A stretch of DNA of 48,076 bases from Streptosporangium nondiastaticum (GTDB taxonomy: Bacteria > Actinomycetota > Actinomycetes > Streptomycetales > Streptomycetaceae). A program made the position numbers and the translations under genes. A model generated the notes under the pieces. It was not told where the DNA came from. It was given only the letters and a program-made list of their open reading frames with translations, and searched no databases. The stretch is taken from the NCBI RefSeq assembly GCF_003011965.1, contig NZ_PXWG01000044.1, positions 1 to 48,076 of the forward strand, given 5' to 3'. Each line of letters opens with the position of its first letter. Within the stretch, counting starts at the first letter, position 1. Positions 34,217-43,644 of the stretch are shown piece after piece.

Positions 34217-35446
34217 TCAGGCGGGCACGTCCAGGACGACGCGGAAGCCCTCCCCGGCCGGCCCCGCGTGCAGGGAGCCGCCCAGCAGCGCGGCCCGCTC
34301 CCGCATGCCCAGCAGCCCCAGACCGCTGCCCGCGCCGGCCAGGCCCTCCACCGCCGCGGACCGGGCACAGGACGCCTCCCCCGCCCGCTCCGGTGACGGC
34401 CGGTCGCACACCTCCAGCAGAACCGAGCCGGGAGCATAGACCAGCCGCACCGTCACGTCATGGGCGGGCGCGTGCTTGCGGGCGTTCGTCAGGGCCTCCT
34501 GGGCCACGCGGCGGACGGTCTGCGCGCACTCCTCCCCCAGGGGGCGCGGCGTGCCCTCGGCACGGAAACGCGCCCCCTGCTCCTCGGCGAGCTCCCGCAC
34601 CAGTCCCGCCACCGGCACGGCCTCGCCGCGCAGCGCCGACAGGGCCCGGCGGGCCTCCGCCATCCCCTCCTCGGCCATCCGGCGGGCCGTCACCACCCGC
34701 TCGCGCACCAGCTCCCGGGAGCCCTCCGGGCCGGGCCGGTCCAGCAGCAGCCTGGCCGCCTCCAGGTGGACGAGCTGGGCCGAGAGGCTGTGGGCCAGCA
34801 CGTCGTGCATGTCCCGGGCGATGCGGGCCCGCTCCGCGAGGGCCGCCGACTCCGCCTGCGCGGCGTGCGCCGCCCGCTCGGCGGCCCGGGCGGCGCGCTC
34901 CTGCTCCAGCAGCCTGCGGGTGCAGGCCCGGGCCTCGCGGTCCTGGCGGCTCAGATAGCCGCCCAGCACGCAGTTCAGGGCGAGCACCGAGACGGGCTCC
35001 CACAACCCGCCGCCCCCCGCGGCGGACACCGCGCAGCAGGCGGCCGCCGCGTACGCCACGGCCAGCCCGGCCGGGGCCAGGTGCATCAGCCAGACGACCG
35101 GGACGCACAGCACGGCCAGCGCCAGGAACTCGGACCCCAGCAGCTCGCAGGCCGCCGCCGAGGCCGCCAGGAAGGCCAGGCAGCCGGCGAGCCCGGCCGC
35201 GTCCCGGCGGAAGGCGGCCCGGCGCGCCGCGTGACCGGCGGCGGCCACGGCCAGCCCCAGACCGCCGAGGGCGACGCGGTGGCCGGCGGGGTGGGCGCCG
35301 CCCGGCAGCTTGACCACGGCCACCACCAGCACCAGCACGGTGAGGACGTCCCGCAGCCGGCGGCCGGCCAGACGCATCCGGGGGCTGTCGAACCGGTACC
35401 GGGCCCCGGGGGAGGGCCAGGAGGTCCAGGTGACCTGTCGTGCCAT
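34217..35446 (-). CDS. Orphan NarL-type sensor histidine kinase
   Basis: 409 residues from ATG 35446 (GGAG ~8 bp upstream; ATG 35482 and 35506 also possible). Four to five membrane helices (~30-160) are followed by a coiled, Ala/Glu/Arg-rich linker, the HisKA_3 dimerisation box RIARDMHDVLAHSLS with phospho-acceptor His214, and an HATPase_c domain with AQEALTNARKHAPA (N box) and GSGLGLLGMRERAALLGG (G box). This is the NarL/DesK class. No response regulator lies beside it in the window, so its partner is elsewhere or lost. It may be the cluster's environmental input. Confidence 0.85.
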   Translation of the reverse strand: MARQVTWTSWPSPGARYRFDSPRMRLAGRRLRDVLTVLVLVVAVVKLPGGAHPAGHRVALGGLGLAVAAAGHAARRAAFRRDAAGLAGCLAFLAASAAACELLGSEFLALAVLCVPVVWLMHLAPAGLAVAYAAAACCAVSAAGGGGLWEPVSVLALNCVLGGYLSRQDREARACTRRLLEQERAARAAERAAHAAQAESAALAERARIARDMHDVLAHSLSAQLVHLEAARLLLDRPGPEGSRELVRERVVTARRMAEEGMAEARRALSALRGEAVPVAGLVRELAEEQGARFRAEGTPRPLGEECAQTVRRVAQEALTNARKHAPAHDVTVRLVYAPGSVLLEVCDRPSPERAGEASCARSAAVEGLAGAGSGLGLLGMRERAALLGGSLHAGPAGEGFRVVLDVPA

Positions 35447-35637
35447 CGTGCTCGCTCCGCTCGCCGTGGTGCCGGTGCTCATGCCGTCGGTGAGCCGCCG
35501 CGGCAAGCGGGGAGGCTACCGGACCACGTACGAAGGGGCGGGCCGTTGCTGATGGAGCGTCAGCGAAGGAGGGAGGGCGGGGAGATCAGCGGTGCGTGCA
35601 CCACCGTACGAGCCCGCCCGGCCCGGCCGCCTCGGCT

Positions 35638-35678
35638 CCTGGGTGGAGATCCCTTCTCCACCCAGGGGTGGAGAAGGG
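35638..35678 (+). promoter_or_regulatory. Two mutually exclusive perfect hairpins upstream of the NRPS
   Basis: CCTGGGTGGAGA (35638-35649) pairs perfectly with TCTCCACCCAGG (35655-35666) through a 5-nt loop. Alternatively CCCTTCTCCACCC (35651-35663) pairs with GGGTGGAGAAGGG (35666-35678). Both use the same central strand, so only one can form. Located 213-253 bp before the NRPS start in the 444-bp divergent gap with the kinase. Could be an attenuator-like leader, an insulator/terminator, or a repeat-based operator (GGGTGGAGA occurs three times). Confidence 0.5.
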
Positions 35679-35782
35679 TGGAGAGCCCGGCGGCACAGAG
35701 GCATGGCGGAGGCACGGCGGAGGAGTGCCGCCGGCCGACCGGTAACTCCGGCCGCGCTGCCGGTAGGCACCAGCAACACCGA

Positions 35783-35801
35783 TTGCCGGTCGGCTGCCTG
35801 G
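35783..35801 (-). promoter_or_regulatory. Cluster operator before the NRPS
   Basis: On the minus strand CCAGGCAGCCGACCGGCAA, with GGCAG and GGCAA half-sites 11 bp apart, 90 bp upstream of the NRPS GTG. Same family as the sites at 26600, 26647, 30934 and 46720. Confidence 0.6.
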
Positions 35802-35890
35802 TGACGGGGGGTGCCCGGCCGTCAGCATCGTGGGGCGGGCGGACCTCAGGCGGGCCCGGCACAGAGCGAAAGCACCCTGGAGATCCCGAA

Positions 35891-38800
35891 GTGAAACAGT
35901 CGCCACTGGAAACCGTCCTCCCCCTGTCCCCGCTGCAGGAGGGCATGCTCTTCCACGCCCTCTACGACGAGGGCGGCGTCGACGTCTACACCATCCAGGT
36001 GGCCTTCCCCCTGGAGGGAGAGCTCGACGCGGAGCGGCTGCGGACGGCCTGCGCCGCGCTCCTGCGCCGCCACCCCGTGCTGCGGACCGGCTTCCAGCTG
36101 CGCGCCAACGGGCAGCCCGTGCAGCTCGTGCGGCGCGCGGTCGACCTCCCCTGGACCCTGCTGGACCTGCGGGAGCACGACGCGGACACCCGGCGCAAGG
36201 AGCTCCTGCGCTACCTGGAGGAGGAACGGCTGCGGCGCTTCGACCCGGCCGCCCCGCCGCTCATGCGCTTCACCCTGGCCCGTACCGCCGGCGACCGCCA
36301 CGTCCTGGCCCTGACGTACCACCACATCCTGCTCGACGGCTGGTCCGTCCCCCTGGTGCTGCGCGACCTCTTCGCGCTCTACGCTGCCGGCGGGGACGAC
36401 GCGGCGCTGCCGCCCGCCGTGCCCTACCGCGACTACCTGGCCTGGCTCGCCCGGCAGGACCGCGGCGCGGCCGAGGAGGCCTGGCGCGCGGCCCTCGCCG
36501 GCCTCGCCGGGCCGACGCTGGTGGCGCCCGGCTCGGGCGCGGACGGCACCGCCGCCATGCCCCGGCTGGCCGCGGCCGAGCTGCCGGAGGAGACCACCGC
36601 CGCGCTCACCGCGGCCGCACGGCGGCGGGGCCTGACCCTCAACACCGTGGTCGAGGGCGCCTGGGCGCTGCTGCTGGCCACCCTGACCGGGCGCGACGAC
36701 GTCGTCTTCGGCCACACCGTCTCCGGCCGGCCACCGCGCCTGCGCGGCGTCGAGGAGATGGTCGGCCTCCTCATGAACGCCGCCCCCGTGCGCGTACGAC
36801 TGGATCCCGCCGAGCCGTTCGAGGCCCTGCTGGCCCGGCTGCAGGACGAGCAGGCCGCGCTCGCCGACCACCAGTACCTCGGCCTCGCCGAGGTCCAGCG
36901 CATCGCCGGCACCGGCGAGCTCTTCGACACCTCCGTCGGCTTCGGCAACGCGCCCTCGGGCGGGGACGACCTCAGCCTGCCCGTGCCCGGGCTGCGGATC
37001 GGCACACTGGACGCGGGCGCCGGCGCGAACGCCGGGGAAGACACCGGCGTCAGCGGCTCGACGCACTACCCGCTCAGCCTCGTCGCCGTCCCCGGCCCCC
37101 GGCTGGCGCTCCTGCTCAACCACCGCGCCGACCTCTTCCCCGCCGACGAGATCGACCGCATTCACACGCGGCTGCGCCTGTTCCTGGAGACGTTCGCGAA
37201 CGCACCCGGGACACCGGTCGGCAGCATCGCCCTGCTCACCGGGGCGGAACGGGAGCAGCTCTTCGCCCAGGGCACCGGCCCCGCCCCGGAGGCCCCCGCG
37301 ACGACGCTGCCGGAGCTGTTCGAGGAGCAGGCTCGGCGCACCCCCGGGGCCCCCGCGCTGACCGCGGGCGACGTCACGCTGACGTACGCGGAGCTGGACG
37401 CGGCCGCCAACCGCACGGCCCGCGAGCTGCTGGCCCGCGGCGCCGGGCCCGAGCGGCTCGTCGCCGTGACCCTGCCGCGCTCGGCCGACCTGGTGGTCGC
37501 GCTCCTCGCCGTCCTGAAGACGGGCGCCGCCTACCTGCCCGTCGACCCGGGGCTGCCGGCCGAGCGCGTCGCCTTCATGCTCGCCGACGCCGCCCCCGTG
37601 ACGGGCGTGTGCCTCTCCGGCCCCGCCGCCCGCCCCGGCGACCTCGTCCTCGACGCGCCCGGCGTCCGCGACGCGCTCGCCGCACGGCCGGCCCACGGCC
37701 TCACCGCCGCCGAGCGCCCGGCCCCGGCCCGGCCCTCCCACGGCGCCTACGTCATCTACACCTCCGGCTCCACCGGCCGCCCCAAGGGCGTGCTCGTGGA
37801 GCACCGTTCGGCGGTGGCCTACCTGGACTTCGCCCGCCGCGCCTACCCGGGCCTCGCCGGGCGCGCCCTCGTCCACTCGCCCGTGTCCTTCGACCTGACC
37901 GTCACCGGGATCTTCGGCACCCTCACCGCGGGCGGCGAAGTCCACCTGCACGACCTCGACGGGCCGCCGCCCACGGCGCCCGGCGCCCCCGCCTTCCTCA
38001 AGGCGACGCCCAGCCACCTGCCGCTGCTGGCCTCCGCCGACCCGCGCCTCTCCCCCGGCAGCGACCTCGTGGTGGGCGGTGAGCAGCTGACCGGCGAGGC
38101 CCTGTGCGCCTGGCGCGAGCTCCACCCGGGCACCACGGTCATCAACGAGTACGGGCCGACCGAGGCCACCGTCGGCTGCATGGAGTACCGCATCGGCCCC
38201 GGCGAGACGCCGGCACCCGGCGCCGTGCCCATCGGCCGGCCGATCGCGGGCGCCCGGGTCTACGTGCTCGACCGCCGGCTGCGCCCCGTGCCCACGGGCG
38301 TCCCCGGCGAGCTGTACGTCGCGGGGGCCGGGCTCGCCCGCGGGTACGTGAACCGGCCCGGCCTGACCGCGGAGCGCTTCGTCGCCGACCCGTTCGGGGC
38401 GCCGGGCACGCGCATGTACCGCACCGGGGACATCGCCTGGTGGCGGCCCGACGGCGAACTCGTCTACGGCGGGCGCGCCGACGACCAGGTCAAGGTCCGC
38501 GGCTACCGCATCGAGCCCGGCGAGATCGAGACCGCCATGGCCGCGGACCCGTCCGTCGCGAGCGCCGTGGTCGTCGTCGACGGGGAGCGCCCGGGCGCGC
38601 CCCGCCTGGTCGGGTACGCCGTGCCCGCGCCCGGCCTGCGCGTCGACACCGCGGCGCTGCGCGAGCGCCTGGAGGCCCGCCTGCCCGCGTACATGGTGCC
38701 CGCGGCCCTGGTGGAGCTCGCGGAGCTGCCGCTGACCCCGAACGGGAAGCTGGACCGCAAGGCGCTGCCCTCGCCGCAGGCCGCCGCCGCGCCCGCCGCC

Positions 38801-41800
38801 CCGGCGGGCCGGGAGCCGCGCACCGAGGCGGAGGAGGCGCTGTGCGCGCTGTTCGCCGAGGTCCTCGGCATCGAACGGGCCGGTGCCGACGACGCGTTCT
38901 TCGACCTCGGCGGCGACTCGATCCTCTCCATCCAGCTCGTGGCCAGGGCCCGCAAGGCCGGTCTCGTCCTGACCCCGAAGGACGTGTTCACGCACCGCAC
39001 CCCGGCGGCCCTCGCCGCCGTCGCGGGGCGGCCCGGGGCGGCGCCCGCCCGGCACGACGCGGGCACCGGCACCGTGCCGCCCACGCCGATCGTGCACTGG
39101 CTGCGCGAACTCGGCGGTCCCGTCGACGCGTTCAACCAGTCCACGCTGCTGACCGTGCCCGGCGGGCTCGGCCACGACCGGCTCGTCGCCGCCGTCCAGT
39201 CCGTCCTCGACCACCACGGCGCGCTCCGCCTCGTCCTGGGCGACGACTGGACCCTGACCGTCGCCGGGCCCGGCACCGTCCGCGCGGCCGACCGCGTCAC
39301 GCGCGTCGACTGCACCGCGCTGGACGGGGACGCCCTGACCGCCGCCGTCGGCGAGCAGTCCGCGGCGGCCGTGGCCCGGCTCGCGCCCCGCAGCGGCAAC
39401 GTCGTGCAGGTCGTCTGGTTCGACGCCGGCCCGGACCGGTCCGGACGGCTGCTCGTCGTCGTCCACCACCTGGCCGTCGACGGCGTCTCCTGGCGCATCC
39501 TCCTGCCGGACCTGCACGCCGCGTGGAAGGCCGCCGGGCGGGGCGAGCCGGCCGCCCTCGATCCCGTGCCCACCTCCCTGCACGCCTGGGGCCGGGCCCT
39601 CGCCTCCGACGCCGTGACCGCGGCCCGCGAAGCCGAACTGGACTACTGGCGGGGGCGGACGCCCGGCGACGACCCCGCCCTCGCCGCCCGGCCGCTCGAC
39701 CCCGCGCGCGACGTCCACGCCGGCGCCGGCAGCCTCACCGTCGCCCTGGGGCCCGAGGACACCGACGCCCTGCTCACCACCGTCCCGGCCGCGTTCCGCG
39801 CCGGACCCGACGACGTGCTCCTGACCGCCCTCGCCCTGGCCGTCGCCTCCTGGCGCCGGGACCGCGGCACGGGCGACGGGACCACCGTCCTCGTCGACCT
39901 GGAGGGCCACGGCCGCGAGCCGGTCGGCGCCGGACCCGACCTCGCGCGCACGGTCGGCTGGCTCACGAGCCTGTACCCCGTACGCCTGGACACCGGCATC
40001 ACCGACTGGGACGACGCCCTGGCCGGCGGCCCCGAGGCCGGCCGCGCCCTCAAGCGCGTCAAGGAGCAGCTGCGCGCCGTGCCCGGCCACGGCATCGGCC
40101 ACGGCATGCTCCGCCACCTCAACCCGCGCACCGCGCCCGCCCTCGCCGGCCTCCCCGCGCCCCAGATCGGCTTCAACTACCTGGGCCGCTACGCCGCGGC
40201 GGGCGACGGCGCCGAGTGGAGCGTCGCCCCCGAGTCGGCAGCGGTCGCCCCCGGCGTCGACGGCCGCATGCCGATGGCCCACACCGTCGAGGTCAACGCC
40301 GTCACCGAGGACCGACCGGAGGGACCGCACCTCGTCGCCACCTGGTCGTGGCCCGGCGAACTGCTCGCCGAGGACGACGTGCGCGGCCTCGCCGACGCGT
40401 GGACCGCGGCGCTGCGCGGCCTCGTGCGGCACGCCGCCCGCCCGGGAGCGGGCGGCCTCACGCCCTCGGACACCCCGCTGGTGACGATCGGCCAGGAGGA
40501 GCTGGACGGGCTCGCCGCGCTCACGGCGCCGCACGCCCTGGCCGACGTGCTGCCGCTGTCCCCGCTGCAGGAAGGGCTGCTCTTCCACGCGCGGTACGAC
40601 CACCGGGCGCTGGACGTGCACAACATCCAGCTCGTCTTCGAGCTGAGCGGCTCCCTCGACGCCGGAGCCCTGCGCGCCGCGTGCGGGCAGCTGGTGGCCC
40701 GGCACCCCGCGCTGCGGGCCGGGTTCACGCTCCTGCCCGACGGCGAGCCCGTCCAGGTGATCGCCGCGACGGCGGACGTGCCCTGGCAGGAGACCGACCT
40801 CAGCGGGCTCGCAGCCGGGGACCAGCGCGCCCGCCTGGACGCCCTGCTCGCCGAGGACCGGCGCCGCGCCTTCGACCTGGCCGCGCCGCCGCTGGTGCGG
40901 GGCCTGCTGGTCACGCTCGCGCCGGACCGGCACGCCTTCGTCCTGACGAACCATCACATCCTGACGGACGGCTGGTCGACGTCGATCCTGCTGGACGAGC
41001 TCTTCCGGCTCTACGTCCACCGCGGCTCGAACGCCCCGGTGCCGGGCCTGCGGAGCGTCGCACCGCACCGCGCGCACCTCGCCTGGCTCGCGGGGCAGGA
41101 CACGGCCGCGGCCGAGGAGGCCTGGCGGTCGGCCCTCGCCGGCCTGCCGGGCCCCACCCTCGTCGCACCGGGCGCCGAGACCGCGCAGGTCCCGGCGCTG
41201 CCCGAACGCACCACGCACGAACTGGACGAGGCGGCGACGGCCGCGCTGACCCGGACCGCGCGGGCCCACGGCGTCACGCTCAACACGGTCGTGCAGGCCG
41301 CGTGGGCGCTGACGCTCGCCGCCGCGACCGGGGGCCGCGACATCGTCTTCGGCGCCACCGTCTCCGGCCGCCCGCCGGAGCTGGCCGGCGTCGAGGACAT
41401 CGTCGGCCTGCTCATCAACACCGTGCCCGTACGCGTACGGCTCGACCCGGCCGACGGCCTCGGAGCCCTGCTCCGGCGCGTCCAGGACGAGCAGGCGGCG
41501 CTGAGCGGCCACCACCACCTGGGCCTCGCGGCGATCCGCCGCCTGGCGGGTGCCGGCGAGCTCTTCGACACCTCCGTCGTCTTCGAGAACTACCCGACCG
41601 CGTCCGAACTGCCCTCCGCACCCGGGTCGCTCACCGTCACCGGCTTCTCGGGCCGCGACGCCTACCACTACCCGCTCAAGCTCATGGCCGTGCCCGGAGA
41701 GCGCCTCTACCTGGAGCTCAGCCACCGGCCCGACCTCGTGGCCGGGGAGACCGCGGCCCGCGCCGGTGCGCGGCTGCTGCGGATCCTGGCCGCGCTCGGC

Positions 41801-42076
41801 GCGGAGCCCGACGCCCCCGTCGGCCGGCTCCTGGACCTCGCCGGATCCACCCGGATCCCGGCACCGGTGGACGCCGCGGCGCTCGCCGCGCTCTTCGCCG
41901 CCGTCCTGGGCGCCGGATCCGTCGGCGAGGACGAGGACTTCTTCGCCCTCGGCGGCGACTCGCTGCTCGCCCTGCGCCTCGCGGGCCGCGTCGAGACGGC
42001 CCTCGGCGCCCGGCTGGACGTCCGCGAGGTCTTCCGCCGGCCCACCCCGCGCGGCCTGGCCGCGCTGCTCGCCTGA
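35891..42076 (+). CDS. Nonribosomal peptide synthetase, C-A-PCP-E-C-PCP
   Basis: 2061 residues from GTG 35891 (CTGGAGATC upstream). C1 (~5-440): HHILLDG, His144-145. A (~470-965): YTSGSTGRPKG near 622 and NGKLDRK with Lys953. By alignment to PheA its specificity residues read D-L-T-K-V-G-E-V-G-K, close to the Asn code DLTKLGEVGK (Asp less likely). PCP1: GGDS, Ser1010. E (~1050-1510): HHLAVDGVSW (His1192-1193) and the epimerase-typical FNYLGRY. C2 (~1545-1985): HHILTDG, His1688-1689. PCP2: GGDS, Ser2024. There is no second A domain and no release domain. It should load Asn, epimerise it to D-Asn and condense it through C2 with a unit placed in trans on PCP2. Followed by MbtH. Confidence 0.93.
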   Translation: MKQSPLETVLPLSPLQEGMLFHALYDEGGVDVYTIQVAFPLEGELDAERLRTACAALLRRHPVLRTGFQLRANGQPVQLVRRAVDLPWTLLDLREHDADTRRKELLRYLEEERLRRFDPAAPPLMRFTLARTAGDRHVLALTYHHILLDGWSVPLVLRDLFALYAAGGDDAALPPAVPYRDYLAWLARQDRGAAEEAWRAALAGLAGPTLVAPGSGADGTAAMPRLAAAELPEETTAALTAAARRRGLTLNTVVEGAWALLLATLTGRDDVVFGHTVSGRPPRLRGVEEMVGLLMNAAPVRVRLDPAEPFEALLARLQDEQAALADHQYLGLAEVQRIAGTGELFDTSVGFGNAPSGGDDLSLPVPGLRIGTLDAGAGANAGEDTGVSGSTHYPLSLVAVPGPRLALLLNHRADLFPADEIDRIHTRLRLFLETFANAPGTPVGSIALLTGAEREQLFAQGTGPAPEAPATTLPELFEEQARRTPGAPALTAGDVTLTYAELDAAANRTARELLARGAGPERLVAVTLPRSADLVVALLAVLKTGAAYLPVDPGLPAERVAFMLADAAPVTGVCLSGPAARPGDLVLDAPGVRDALAARPAHGLTAAERPAPARPSHGAYVIYTSGSTGRPKGVLVEHRSAVAYLDFARRAYPGLAGRALVHSPVSFDLTVTGIFGTLTAGGEVHLHDLDGPPPTAPGAPAFLKATPSHLPLLASADPRLSPGSDLVVGGEQLTGEALCAWRELHPGTTVINEYGPTEATVGCMEYRIGPGETPAPGAVPIGRPIAGARVYVLDRRLRPVPTGVPGELYVAGAGLARGYVNRPGLTAERFVADPFGAPGTRMYRTGDIAWWRPDGELVYGGRADDQVKVRGYRIEPGEIETAMAADPSVASAVVVVDGERPGAPRLVGYAVPAPGLRVDTAALRERLEARLPAYMVPAALVELAELPLTPNGKLDRKALPSPQAAAAPAAPAGREPRTEAEEALCALFAEVLGIERAGADDAFFDLGGDSILSIQLVARARKAGLVLTPKDVFTHRTPAALAAVAGRPGAAPARHDAGTGTVPPTPIVHWLRELGGPVDAFNQSTLLTVPGGLGHDRLVAAVQSVLDHHGALRLVLGDDWTLTVAGPGTVRAADRVTRVDCTALDGDALTAAVGEQSAAAVARLAPRSGNVVQVVWFDAGPDRSGRLLVVVHHLAVDGVSWRILLPDLHAAWKAAGRGEPAALDPVPTSLHAWGRALASDAVTAAREAELDYWRGRTPGDDPALAARPLDPARDVHAGAGSLTVALGPEDTDALLTTVPAAFRAGPDDVLLTALALAVASWRRDRGTGDGTTVLVDLEGHGREPVGAGPDLARTVGWLTSLYPVRLDTGITDWDDALAGGPEAGRALKRVKEQLRAVPGHGIGHGMLRHLNPRTAPALAGLPAPQIGFNYLGRYAAAGDGAEWSVAPESAAVAPGVDGRMPMAHTVEVNAVTEDRPEGPHLVATWSWPGELLAEDDVRGLADAWTAALRGLVRHAARPGAGGLTPSDTPLVTIGQEELDGLAALTAPHALADVLPLSPLQEGLLFHARYDHRALDVHNIQLVFELSGSLDAGALRAACGQLVARHPALRAGFTLLPDGEPVQVIAATADVPWQETDLSGLAAGDQRARLDALLAEDRRRAFDLAAPPLVRGLLVTLAPDRHAFVLTNHHILTDGWSTSILLDELFRLYVHRGSNAPVPGLRSVAPHRAHLAWLAGQDTAAAEEAWRSALAGLPGPTLVAPGAETAQVPALPERTTHELDEAATAALTRTARAHGVTLNTVVQAAWALTLAAATGGRDIVFGATVSGRPPELAGVEDIVGLLINTVPVRVRLDPADGLGALLRRVQDEQAALSGHHHLGLAAIRRLAGAGELFDTSVVFENYPTASELPSAPGSLTVTGFSGRDAYHYPLKLMAVPGERLYLELSHRPDLVAGETAARAGARLLRILAALGAEPDAPVGRLLDLAGSTRIPAPVDAAALAALFAAVLGAGSVGEDEDFFALGGDSLLALRLAGRVETALGARLDVREVFRRPTPRGLAALLA

Positions 42077-42154
42077 CCGGCCGGGCCACCGAACCCCTTC
42101 GCCCACCCACCGCCCCGGCCGCACCGGCCGGGACCCGAACCCGAGGAAGAAAAG

Positions 42155-42367
42155 ATGGACAACCCCTTCGACAACGCCGAGGGCCGCTTCCTGGTGCTCA
42201 CCAACGACGAGGGACAGCACTCCCTGTGGCCCTCGTTCGCGGAGGTGCCCGCCGGCTGGACCGTCGCGCACCCCGAGGACACCCGGCAGGCCTGCGTCGA
42301 CTTCGTGGAGGCCAACTGGACCGACATGCGCCCCAAGAGCCTCGTCGAAGCGATGAACGCCGCATGA
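42155..42367 (+). CDS. MbtH-like NRPS activator protein
   Basis: 70 residues, typical family length. Conserved MbtH text: NPFDNAEGRFLVLTNDEG, QHSLWPSFAEVPAGW, and DFVEANWTDMRPKSL. MbtH proteins bind adenylation domains and are needed for their solubility or activity, so this one most likely serves the Asn-specific A domain encoded 79 bp upstream, and perhaps the trans-acting A domain that I infer. The stop overlaps the ketosynthase ATG (ATGA). Confidence 0.92.
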   Translation: MDNPFDNAEGRFLVLTNDEGQHSLWPSFAEVPAGWTVAHPEDTRQACVDFVEANWTDMRPKSLVEAMNAA

Positions 42368-43644
42368 CGAGCCCCGCCCGGACCCCCGCCGTCGTCGTCA
42401 CCGGCCTCGGGGCCACGACGCCGCTCGGCGGGGACACCGCCGCCACCTGGGCGGCACTGCTCGCGGGGCGGAGCGCCACCGCCGCGCTCACCGAGGAGTG
42501 GGCGGCCGGGCTGCCCGTGCGCATCGCCGCGCGGGCGGCCGCCGAGCCGTCCCTGCTGCTCGACCGCGTGGAGGCCCGGCGGCTGGACCGCGCCGCCCAG
42601 TTCTGCGTGGTCGCCCTGCGCGAGGCGTGGGCGGACGCCGGGTTCACCGGCCCCGCCCGCGAGCCCGGCGAGGGCGAGGCGGCGGCCCCCGACGCCGAGC
42701 GGGTGGGCGTCGTCATCGGCAGCGGCATCGGCGGCCTGCACACCGTCACCGGCAACTACGACCAGCTGCGCGAGCGCGGGCCCCGGCTCGTCTCGCCGGT
42801 CGCCCTGCCGATGCTCATGGCCAACAGCCCCGCCGCCCAGGCGAGCATGGCGATCGGCGCCCGCGCCGCCCTGCACGCCCCGTCCACCGCCTGCGCGGCG
42901 GGCGCCGAGGCCGTCGCGGCGGGCCTCGACATGATCCGGCTGGGCCGGGCCGACGTGGTCGTGGTGGGCGGCGCCGACGCCGCCGTCCACCCGCTGGCGA
43001 TCGCCGGGTTCGCGAACATGGGCGCGCTGTCCGCGCGGCACCACGACCCGGCGGGCGCCTCGCGCCCCTTCGACCGCTCCCGCGACGGCTTCGTCATGGG
43101 CGAGGGCGCCGCCGTCCTCGTCCTGGAGAGCGCCGAGCACGCCCGGGCCCGCGGCGCCCGCGTCTACTGCGAGCTCGCGGGCGCCGGACTCAGCGCCGAC
43201 GCCCACCACATGGCCCGCCCGGAGCCCGGCGGCCGCGGCATGGCCTCCGCCCTGCGCAAGGCCCTCGCCGAGGCCGGGCTGGCCCCGGCCGACGTCGCGC
43301 ACGTCAACGCGCACGCCACCTCGACCGTGGGCGGCGACCTGGTCGAAGGCCGCGCCATCAGCGCGGTCCTCGGGCCGGGCGCGGCCCCCGTGTCGGCGGT
43401 CAAGTCGATGACCGGTCACCTGCTCGGCGCGGCCGGCGCGCTCGGGGCGCTCACCAGCGTGCTCGCCCTGCACCGGCGCGTCGCGCCGCCCACCGCCAAC
43501 CTCGACGTCCTCGACGAGGGCCTCGACCTGGACGTGGTGGGGAGCGCACCGCGCCCGCTGCCGGCCGGCGACGCCGCCGTGATCGCCAACGCGTCCGGGT
43601 TCGGCGGGCACAACGTGGTGCTCGCGTTCCGCCCCGCGGCCTGA
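42364..43644 (+). CDS. KASII-type beta-ketoacyl synthase of the cluster
   Basis: 426 residues. Intact FabF/type II-PKS ketosynthase triad: Cys177 in STACAAGAEA, His317 in NAHATST, Lys347 in VKSMTGH and His352, with GFGGHNVVLAF near the C-terminus. It is a catalytic KS, not a chain-length factor. About 48 of the first 62 aligned residues are identical with the second ketosynthase at 47869, indicating a duplicated pair. Translationally coupled to MbtH. It could extend or decarboxylatively condense malonyl (or substituted malonyl) units carried on the stand-alone ACP with an amino-acyl or acyl intermediate. No AT, KR or DH is in the window. Confidence 0.9.
   Translation: MTSPARTPAVVVTGLGATTPLGGDTAATWAALLAGRSATAALTEEWAAGLPVRIAARAAAEPSLLLDRVEARRLDRAAQFCVVALREAWADAGFTGPAREPGEGEAAAPDAERVGVVIGSGIGGLHTVTGNYDQLRERGPRLVSPVALPMLMANSPAAQASMAIGARAALHAPSTACAAGAEAVAAGLDMIRLGRADVVVVGGADAAVHPLAIAGFANMGALSARHHDPAGASRPFDRSRDGFVMGEGAAVLVLESAEHARARGARVYCELAGAGLSADAHHMARPEPGGRGMASALRKALAEAGLAPADVAHVNAHATSTVGGDLVEGRAISAVLGPGAAPVSAVKSMTGHLLGAAGALGALTSVLALHRRVAPPTANLDVLDEGLDLDVVGSAPRPLPAGDAAVIANASGFGGHNVVLAFRPAA

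Noticed and set aside
32326..35446. Kinase and NB-ARC regulator as a two-component system
   Set aside because: The regulator has no receiver domain (no Asp phospho-acceptor fold), so the two genes are not a cognate pair in the usual sense.
34460..35890. Upstream extension of the NRPS reading frame into the kinase gene
   Set aside because: The sequence before GTG 35891 is low-complexity text opposite the histidine kinase and hairpins; condensation-domain homology begins at residue 1 from GTG 35891.
35846..42271. Open frame of more than 2100 codons on the minus strand opposite the NRPS
   Set aside because: It is an antisense shadow caused by extreme third-position GC; its translation has no protein-family features, whereas the plus strand shows an ordered NRPS.
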